A stretch of 64,000 bases of DNA from Amycolatopsis saalfeldensis. Lineage in GTDB: Bacteria > Actinomycetota > Actinomycetes > Mycobacteriales > Pseudonocardiaceae. Location of the stretch: assembly GCF_900110575.1 (NCBI RefSeq), contig NZ_FOEF01000029.1, positions 40,574 through 104,573 of the forward strand. Direction: 5' to 3'. The notes under the pieces were generated by a model. That model searched no databases and had not been told where the DNA came from. It saw nothing but the letters and a program-made list of their open reading frames with translations. Positions 58,326-64,000 of this stretch are shown piece after piece (within the stretch, counting starts at the first letter, position 1; every line of letters begins with the position of its first letter). A program made the translations under genes and the position numbers.

Positions 58326-58381
58326 GCGCCCCGCTCGCACAGCTCCCCGTCCCCGCAACACCACCCGGAACGGAGAGCCAC

Positions 58382-58981
58382 ATGGACCTCACGATCATCC
58401 CGCCGCATGGCTATCACGCGGTCGAGCACGCCCGGTGGATGTGGGCCGATCCCGGCTGCGATCGTTGCGACGGCACCGGAATCGTCTGGACCAACGTGTG
58501 GGACCACGACATCAACGAGTACGCACCGCTGTACCGCGAGGACAACGACTGCGACTGCGTGTGGACGCCCGATGAGGATGTCCTCGAGGAGCTCGACAGG
58601 CGATACCGGGCCAGGGGCAACCCCGACCGTGCGCGGGATGCCTGGGACGGCATCGCGAAGTCTCTCGGTCCCCGCCGCGCTGGCGGCTGGTACTGGAGCA
58701 AGTACTGGGGCGCCGGCTACACCGTTGTCTCGATCGACTACTCCTTCTACGACGGCGACCCCGCCAGCCCGAGCTGGAAGATGACGGTGCAGTGGGACGA
58801 CGGCCACCACACCACCCACTGCACCTCCTGGGACTTCAGCCAGGATTCCTGCGACCGGCCACCTGCGCGCCACCCCGGCCCGGCGCCCATCCCGCCCGAA
58901 CTGCACTCCGCTACACCAATCGCCGCGTCCCGCCGCGGCATGAGGTCACGACTGATGTCCCTCCTGGGATCACACTGCTGA
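58382..58981 (+). CDS. Hypothetical protein with zinc-knuckle-like start
   Basis: The 199-residue protein has CDRCDGTGIVW near residue 26, a DnaJ-type CxxCxGxG knuckle, then CDCVWTPDEDVLEELDRRY. The middle is Trp/Tyr-rich (WYWSKYWGAGYTVVSIDY), suggesting a beta domain. The last 40 residues are Pro/Arg-rich. No family is recognised. Confidence 0.65.
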   Translation: MDLTIIPPHGYHAVEHARWMWADPGCDRCDGTGIVWTNVWDHDINEYAPLYREDNDCDCVWTPDEDVLEELDRRYRARGNPDRARDAWDGIAKSLGPRRAGGWYWSKYWGAGYTVVSIDYSFYDGDPASPSWKMTVQWDDGHHTTHCTSWDFSQDSCDRPPARHPGPAPIPPELHSATPIAASRRGMRSRLMSLLGSHC

Positions 58982-59066
58982 TCACCGCATGATCACCGGC
59001 GGATTGACCACCCGCCGGTGCCATGCTCTCTTCTCCCGCAGATCGCGAACATTTCCGTGCCACCGC

Positions 59067-59088
59067 CGGGTTTCTTGACAGAAACCCG
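59067..59088 (+). promoter_or_regulatory. Small hairpin around TTGACA
   Basis: CGGGTTTC and GAAACCCG pair perfectly around the loop TTGACA, which also looks like a -35 box. No matching -10 element is obvious at the usual spacing. Confidence 0.3.
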
Positions 59089-59227
59089 CCTGCATACCCG
59101 CCGCCGCGTATCTGGTCGGGGTTCCCCATCGCCCGGAACCCAGCGGCGCCCCGAGTGGCGGCTGATCACCTCGTCCCGCACGCCCGGAACCCGGGCGGCG
59201 GCGTTCGCACTCTGCACCACCCCCGGC

Positions 59228-59318
59228 GGGGTGCAAGCCGCGAAACCCGTGCGGCTTGCACCCCGTACCCGGTGCCGGTGCCCGCCGAGTGCACCCCGCC
59301 AACCCGGGCGGGGTGCAC
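59228..59318 (+). promoter_or_regulatory. Family F hairpin leader upstream of the WGR gene
   Basis: GGGGTGCAAGCCGC pairs over 14 bp with GCGGCTTGCACCCC around the loop GAAACCCGT. A second perfect hairpin (GTGCACCCCGCC / GGCGGGGTGCAC, 59289-59318) reuses the GGGGTGCA sequence and could compete with the first as an alternative fold. Confidence 0.65.
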
Positions 59319-59343
59319 AACGCGAAGGGAAGGTGAGCCGGCG

Positions 59344-59739
59344 GTGAGCGCATCAACCGTCACGGTCCACGCCTGGGAATTGCACATGACCAGCGGCGGA
59401 AGCGACAAGTACTACCGACTCCTGCTCGTGGAGAACACGCTGCTCGTCAACTACGGCCGCCGCAACGCTCGTGGCCAGTTCCAGGCCCACCGCAAAGGCA
59501 CGGCCGAGGCCGCCCAGCGCGCAGCGCGCGACCTGACCAACCAGAAGAACGCGAAGGGCTACCGCCTCAGCCGGGACATGACCGTGTTCGAGGTGCCACA
59601 GCACCTGGCGCTCGCTCTGACGACGCCGCCCCCGGGCGGGTACGGAAACCCCGCCGAACAGGTCTGCGACGAGGTCGTCACAACCTTCAAGAACGCGGCC
59701 CTGCAGCAGGAAACCGAGCGCGGGGAGGCGTCGTGGTGA
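59344..59739 (+). CDS. WGR-domain-like protein
   Basis: The 131-residue protein carries a WGR-like domain in its centre: KYYRLLLVENTLLVNYGRRN, then FQAHRKGTAEAAQRAARDLT and GYRLSRD. WGR domains bind nucleic acids in PARP-like and MolR proteins. The GTG start at 59344 follows GAAGG. Its end overlaps the start of the MoxR gene by seven bases, making it the first gene of a three-gene operon. Confidence 0.7.
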   Translation: MSASTVTVHAWELHMTSGGSDKYYRLLLVENTLLVNYGRRNARGQFQAHRKGTAEAAQRAARDLTNQKNAKGYRLSRDMTVFEVPQHLALALTTPPPGGYGNPAEQVCDEVVTTFKNAALQQETERGEASW

Positions 59740-60725
59740 GCACCCTCGGCGACGACATGCTCAGCAAGATCGGCCGCACCCCGACCGGATCCAAACTCGC
59801 GGAGCCGGACTGGCAAGACGACGACGGAACCTTCGCTGGAGCCGTCTCCACCGCCCCGTCCACGCTGGACCTGGCCGACACCCTTGTCCCGCAAGGCAGT
59901 CAGGTTCGCCCCAACGGCGCCACCTACCACCCGCGATCGGTCGCGGAGGTGTTCGAGGACGTCGCACTGCTGCGCTCGGCACGCGATCACCAGGAACACG
60001 TCTTGTTCTACGGCCCGCCCGGCACCGGCAAAACGGCACTGTGCGAGGCCGCGTTCGCCCAGGACGCCACCGACGAGCACGACGGGCTGGAAAGCATCGT
60101 CGGCACCGCCGACACCACCGAGATGGACTTCATCGGCACCTTCATCGAGGACCCGGCCACGAAGTCCTGGACCTGGCAACCAGGCCCGCTGCACCGCTCC
60201 GTGCTGCTGGACGTGCCACTGCTGGTCGACGAGATCGCGCTGATCGACCCGCGTGTCCTCAGCGTGCTGTACCCACTGATGGACGGCCGCGGCGTGCTGC
60301 GCTTCCCGATGAACCCGCAGCTGGAGCCGCTGACCGTGGGCAAGGGCTGGTTCGTCATCGCCGCCTTCAACCCCGATGTGCCCGGCGCGCGACTTTCCGA
60401 GGCCTTGCGCGACCGGTTCGAGCACCACCTCGAAGTGGGCACCGACTGGGGCCTGGCCGCGAACCTCGGCGTGTCCCCGGACATCATCACGGTCGCGCGC
60501 AACCTCGACGAGCGACGCCGCAAAGGCACGCTCGCCTGGTCCCCGCAGCTGCGCAGCCTGCTGTCCTTCGCCCGCCACGAGCAACGCCGCGGCCGCGAGT
60601 ACGCCCTGGCGAACCTGCTGGGCAAGGTCCCGCCGGATGACCGCGACGTCGTCCACGGCGTCCTGACCCAGATGCTCGGCAAGGTGATTCACCGTCTGGA
60701 GCTGGGGAAGCAGGTCGAGTCGTGA
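59733..60725 (+). CDS. MoxR-type AAA+ ATPase
   Basis: The 330-residue protein has Walker A GPPGTGKT (94-101), Walker B LLVDEI (163-168), an AAFNPD sensor segment and the EALRDRFEHH arginine region, as in MoxR/RavA-type ATPases. These work as chaperones or loaders for VWA-domain partners, inserting metals or remodelling complexes. The neighbouring VWA gene overlaps its stop by four bases (GTGA), supporting a functional pair. Confidence 0.88.
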   Translation: MVSTLGDDMLSKIGRTPTGSKLAEPDWQDDDGTFAGAVSTAPSTLDLADTLVPQGSQVRPNGATYHPRSVAEVFEDVALLRSARDHQEHVLFYGPPGTGKTALCEAAFAQDATDEHDGLESIVGTADTTEMDFIGTFIEDPATKSWTWQPGPLHRSVLLDVPLLVDEIALIDPRVLSVLYPLMDGRGVLRFPMNPQLEPLTVGKGWFVIAAFNPDVPGARLSEALRDRFEHHLEVGTDWGLAANLGVSPDIITVARNLDERRRKGTLAWSPQLRSLLSFARHEQRRGREYALANLLGKVPPDDRDVVHGVLTQMLGKVIHRLELGKQVES

Positions 60726-62542
60726 CCCCCGCCGACGCCACACCGACCCCCGCCCAGCTACGTCTTGTCGTGCGTCTCAACCGCGGGATCAATCTGCTCG
60801 CCGGACGTGGTGACCTCATCACGACCGTGCGGTGGAAGCCCGAGCCGGACGATCCGCCCGCCTGGTTCACCCCGGCGACCGGCGAGGTCACCCTCAACGG
60901 CCCCGTCGCGCTGGACGGCGCCAAGCCCTCGGAGATCAACCCGCTGACCCCCGAGGGGCGGCTGCGCCACCCGGTGATCATCGGCCTGCTCTGCCACGAG
61001 GCCGGGCACGCCGCCCACACCCAGTGGGACAGCCACTTCGGCGACGGGATCGACGTCATCCCCACCCGCGCCGCCGTGCTCCTGGAGGAGATCCGGATCG
61101 AGCACCGCCAGCTGCGCCGGCGACCGGGGGACCGGCTCTACCTGCGCGCCGCCAGCCGGCGCGTCATCCTGCCCGGCGCCGACGCCCCGTCGGCGGCCGC
61201 GACCCGCTGGCGCGCCGGCCAGGCGGCCCTGCTGACCTCCGGCAGGGTGGACGCCGGCGTGCTCACCACCGGTGAAGTGCGCAAGGTCGCCGCAGTCTGC
61301 CGCACGACGCTGGGGCGCAAGGACTTCGACCGGCTGCGGCGGGTGTGGCGCAAAGCGCTGACGGTGCCGGACGGCGACGTCGACGGGCTGATGAAACTGG
61401 CTACCCGCTGGGCCGACATCATCGGCGTGGAAGACCCCGCCGATGCTCCGGCACCGCCGTGCGGCCACGGTGTGCTGCCCGACAGTACTGAGGAACCCAC
61501 TGCGTCGGACCAGGAATCCGGCCGCGACGAGCAGGACGCCGCATCCACCCCGGACGCCGACGAGGACACCGGTGCCGACGAGCTCGAGAAGGCGCTCGCC
61601 GAGGCATTTCAGGGTGCGATGGTGCTCGTGGCGGCCTCCGGTGAGCAGGAGGCCGCGGCCGAGCTGGGGCACGACGAGGACTCCGTCCCCGACGACGGCG
61701 AACGTCGCCGCGCGCAAGATGCCGCCGAACAGGAGGCCGCTGAGACCGAAGCCGAGCGGGTGTTCCACGGCAACCGCCGGTCCGGTGCGAGCGATCCGCG
61801 CGGCGAGCTCCGCCCGCCAACCGCGATCGAGCGCGAACTTGCCCGGCGGACGGGAAAGGCGTTGCGGCGGGCGAAGTTCCGCGAGCGCGGCAAGATCGTC
61901 GTGGACTCCGCGGTCCCGCCCGGCCGGTTGCGGGGCAGAGAGGCCATGCTCGGCGCGGCGCAGCGGAGCATGGGCACGCCGATCACGGCCAAGCCGTTTC
62001 GGCGGGTTATCCGCAAGGACACCCCCGAACCGCCGCTGACCGTCGGGATCGCCGTCGACATCTCCGGCTCGATGGACTGGGCGACGGAGATGCTGGCCAG
62101 CCTGGCCTGGATCGTTGCGCACGCCGCCGCCGAGGTCGACGGGATGACAGCCACCGTCGCCTTCGGTGAGCGCGTCACCGCGATCACCGCCCCAGGTGTC
62201 CCGCCGGCCGCGGTGCAGGAATTCGACGCACCCGACGGCTATCACGAGTTCGTCCCCGCTATGCGCGCGCTCGACGGCGCCTTGCAGCTCACGGCAGGCC
62301 AGGGCGCCCGGTTGGTGTTCGTGGTCAGCGATGGCCACTACGGCCCTGCCATCGAGCGGCAGGCCGCCGAGGTCGTCGAACGGTTCGCCCGGCACGGCGT
62401 TCACGTGGTGTGGCTGGACCTGGCTTCCGAGCACGACACCACGATCGTGCCGCCCGGGGCGATCCCGATCCGGGTCGCCGACATCGGGGAGATCCCGCAC
62501 CAGGTCGAGGACGTCCTCGTCCGCGCGCTGCGCGTCGCGTGA
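60722..62542 (+). CDS. VWA-domain protein with HEAGH metallopeptidase-like motif
   Basis: The 606-residue protein has HEAGH (92-96), a zinc-metallopeptidase-type HExxH motif, in its N-terminal domain with RIEHRQ shortly after. An acidic linker (~230-350) follows, then a C-terminal von Willebrand A domain with an intact MIDAS motif DISGSM (446-451). VWA proteins pair with MoxR ATPases, which load or activate them. The combination of a peptidase-like front and VWA tail with WGR and MoxR in one operon suggests a regulated proteolytic or conflict module. Activity is not established. Confidence 0.82.
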   Translation: MTPADATPTPAQLRLVVRLNRGINLLAGRGDLITTVRWKPEPDDPPAWFTPATGEVTLNGPVALDGAKPSEINPLTPEGRLRHPVIIGLLCHEAGHAAHTQWDSHFGDGIDVIPTRAAVLLEEIRIEHRQLRRRPGDRLYLRAASRRVILPGADAPSAAATRWRAGQAALLTSGRVDAGVLTTGEVRKVAAVCRTTLGRKDFDRLRRVWRKALTVPDGDVDGLMKLATRWADIIGVEDPADAPAPPCGHGVLPDSTEEPTASDQESGRDEQDAASTPDADEDTGADELEKALAEAFQGAMVLVAASGEQEAAAELGHDEDSVPDDGERRRAQDAAEQEAAETEAERVFHGNRRSGASDPRGELRPPTAIERELARRTGKALRRAKFRERGKIVVDSAVPPGRLRGREAMLGAAQRSMGTPITAKPFRRVIRKDTPEPPLTVGIAVDISGSMDWATEMLASLAWIVAHAAAEVDGMTATVAFGERVTAITAPGVPPAAVQEFDAPDGYHEFVPAMRALDGALQLTAGQGARLVFVVSDGHYGPAIERQAAEVVERFARHGVHVVWLDLASEHDTTIVPPGAIPIRVADIGEIPHQVEDVLVRALRVA

Positions 62543-62545
62543 GGC

Positions 62546-62578
62546 GTCGGTCCGGGCCTGTGCACCGCGGGTCCGGAC
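62546..62578 (+). terminator. Terminator-like hairpin
   Basis: CGGTCCGG and CCGGACCG pair across a GC-rich loop just after the VWA stop. Confidence 0.45.
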
Positions 62579-62639
62579 CGGTCGTGGCCGACACCGCCGC
62601 GGCGGCGCGCTGTTCAGCGGGGGTGGCAGCCCGTGCGGG

Positions 62640-62740
62640 AGAGCAGCGGCCACCCGGGGCCGGGGCAAGGGCGCTCGCGCGCCGCTGACGCGGAAACCCC
62701 TGCCCCGGCCCGAGCACGGCCGCTGGATGCGCGCCCGTCA
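62640..62740 (+). promoter_or_regulatory. Family C structured leader upstream of the NADAR gene
   Basis: GGCCGGGGCA (62658-62667) / TGCCCCGGCC (62701-62710) encloses GCGCGCCGCTGACGCGGAAAC; the closing helix shares no sequence with that at 22668. Confidence 0.7.
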
Positions 62741-62767
62741 CCGCACCCCACCGAACGGAGCGCGCCC

Positions 62768-63757
62768 ATGCTCGACCTCGTCAACGGCTTCGCCGGCGAG
62801 CACCGGTTCCTGTCCAACTTCCACGAGCACCCGCTGACCTGGGACGACGCGGACTACCCGAGCGGCGAGGCCGCCTACAACGCCGGCAAGACTCTCGACC
62901 CGCGGCAGCGCGCCTGGATCGCCGCGGCCCCGTCCGCCGGTGAGGCGAAACACCGCGGCCGCCGGGTCCGGCTGCGCCCTGACTGGGACGACCTGCACCG
63001 CTACCTCGTCATGCAGCAGGTGATCGCCGCGAAGTTCACCGATCCCGCGCTGGCCGAGCGGCTGCTGGCCACCGGCACGAGCTGCCTGATCGAGCGCAAC
63101 ACCTGGCACGACCAGACGTGGGGCTGCTGCTCCTGCTCGCGGCACCAGCCGATACCGGGGAAGAACCTGCTCGGCCGGTACCTGATGCGCCACCGCGCGC
63201 AGCTCGATCCCCACCTCGCCGGGAGGTGGACCCGGGTCGCCTGCACCGGGCACCGCCCACAGGGTTTGCCGCCCGGCAGCGAGCCGTGGCTGGCCGTCGA
63301 GCTGCGGCGGATCGCCGCCAAGCTCGCCACCGATCGTGGCATGGAGGTCGCGATCAGCGGCGCCGCCGCAGGCGCCGACCTGCTCTGGGCCGAGGCCGCC
63401 CGCGACGCCGACGTCCCGGTGTGGCTGTACCAGCCCTACCCCGGCCACGACCAGCGGTGGAACCACGACTGGCAGCAGCGGCTGCTGGCCGCGCGCCGGT
63501 TCGCGTCCCGAACCGACACCCTGGGCACCCGATTCAGCGTCGACGTCCTGCACGCGCGCAGCGAGTGGATGATCCGGGACTGTGACGCGATTATCGCGGT
63601 CACAGACCCGACTCGCACCGCCGGCGGGACCGTCCAGGCCTTGCGGAAAATCCCGGCGACCCTGCCGATCATCCGGGTTGACGTCCGCAACCGCCGGACG
63701 ACGCTGCGCGCTCCGGCTCAAGAACTCCAGACGAAGGCCGATGCGCAGACGTGCTGA
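62768..63757 (+). CDS. NADAR (YbiA-like) domain fused to a SLOG-like domain
   Basis: Residues 1 to about 150 are a NADAR domain: FAGEHRFLSNFHEHPLTWDD, YPSGEAAYNAGKT and a WGCCSC/NLLGRYLM ending. From about 155 a SLOG/DUF1273-like Rossmann domain follows (ACTGHRPQGLPPGS, ISGAAAGADLLWAEAA, CDAIIAVTDPTRTAGGT). NADAR proteins act on ADP-ribosyl or riboflavin-pathway glycosidic bonds, and some remove ADP-ribose from guanine; SLOG domains bind nucleotide signals or sugars. The 329-residue fusion could sense and remove ADP-ribosylated bases. It is monocistronic. Confidence 0.82.
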   Translation: MLDLVNGFAGEHRFLSNFHEHPLTWDDADYPSGEAAYNAGKTLDPRQRAWIAAAPSAGEAKHRGRRVRLRPDWDDLHRYLVMQQVIAAKFTDPALAERLLATGTSCLIERNTWHDQTWGCCSCSRHQPIPGKNLLGRYLMRHRAQLDPHLAGRWTRVACTGHRPQGLPPGSEPWLAVELRRIAAKLATDRGMEVAISGAAAGADLLWAEAARDADVPVWLYQPYPGHDQRWNHDWQQRLLAARRFASRTDTLGTRFSVDVLHARSEWMIRDCDAIIAVTDPTRTAGGTVQALRKIPATLPIIRVDVRNRRTTLRAPAQELQTKADAQTC

Positions 63758-63761
63758 GAAC

Positions 63762-63820
63762 TCCTGACAGCACAAGGATGTTCCTGCGCCGCTGACGCGG
63801 AACCTCTTGTGCTGTCGGGA
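63762..63820 (+). promoter_or_regulatory. Family C structured element downstream of the NADAR gene
   Basis: 63762-63776 and 63806-63820 pair over 15 bp (GACAGCACAAG / CTTGTGCTGTC at the centre) around GCGCCGCTGACGCGGAAC. It starts five bases after the NADAR stop and could end that gene or lead the next one. Confidence 0.65.
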
Positions 63821-63940
63821 GATGCCCGCGCAGGCGAGCGAGAGTTCGCGGCGGAAAGTCTTGCGCCTTCGTGGCCCTGGCGCCCGACCTCGCCGGCAGG
63901 CATGGCCCGTTTCCCGCCCGGTGTGGTGTTTGGACGCGCC

Positions 63941-64000
63941 GAAGCGCAGCAGATCGCCTCGGCGCTGGGCAAGGGCGCTCCCGCGCCGCTGACGCGGAAA
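63941..64000 (+). promoter_or_regulatory. Family C element cut by the window edge
   Basis: AGCAGATCGCCTC, AAGGGCGCTC and GCGCCGCTGACGCGGAAA repeat the 5' half and core of family C. The closing strand would lie beyond position 64000. Confidence 0.55.

Noticed and set aside
1..64000. Prophage identity
   Set aside because: No capsid, terminase, portal, tail or lysis gene is visible, so phage origin is only possible for the wider element.

Overview
The window is high-GC DNA with frequent GTG starts. It carries an Lsr2-family protein, a DUF397-like protein, a DUF732-like lipoprotein and a phage-type TGT/DpdA-like enzyme, so it most likely comes from an actinobacterium, perhaps of the Pseudonocardiaceae; the family is inference. 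No ribosomal protein, central-metabolism, virion or transposase gene is visible. It does carry a ParA-like ATPase, its own SSB, NAD-dependent DNA ligase, sliding clamp and a DnaQ-type exonuclease, about 29 tRNA genes and dozens of small orphan genes. That content points to a large plasmid, integrative element or phage-plasmid rather than core chromosome.

Layout. 0-6.6 kb: ParA-like ATPase, ligA and ssb. 6.7-9.8 kb: a tightly overlapping minus-strand operon of an unknown protein, a P-loop NTPase, and a class I aminoacyl-tRNA-synthetase-like protein fused to an ASCH domain, with a perfect 20-bp inverted repeat over the first start codon. 10-17.3 kb: hypothetical genes, a transglutaminase-like protein, a DEDDh exonuclease and two tiny Cys-containing proteins. 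17.6-25.6 kb: plus-strand genes including DUF932, an AAA ATPase, an N6-adenine methyltransferase and a DpdA/TGT-like transglycosylase. 25.8-31.5 kb: a tRNA array interrupted by two tandem Y-RNA-like genes and the Ro60/Rsr (TROVE) gene. 31.5-64 kb: mostly plus-strand, mostly single-gene units, including a macro-domain protein, two PP-loop enzymes, Lsr2, DUF4326, a DnaN-like clamp, a methyltransferase-like protein, a WGR / MoxR ATPase / VWA-metallopeptidase operon and a NADAR-SLOG fusion.

The most striking feature is non-coding. From about 14.8 kb to the end, and also upstream of ssb, many plus-strand genes are preceded by a compact GC-rich structured element ending some 20-150 nt before the start codon. 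The elements fall into a few families with conserved cores (here called A to F). Within a family the core is conserved while the enclosing helix changes sequence and keeps pairing, which is the signature of a structured RNA. Perfect inverted repeats that look like terminators follow many stop codons. The region therefore reads as many small transcription units, each with its own structured 5' leader.

Working together (inference): the replication genes maintain the element. The tRNA array (several members with C instead of the near-universal U33), Ro/Y RNA, the synthetase-like operon, and the macro and NADAR proteins suggest a theme of protecting or repairing translation RNAs and reversing ADP-ribosylation, as expected of an element in conflict with host defences.
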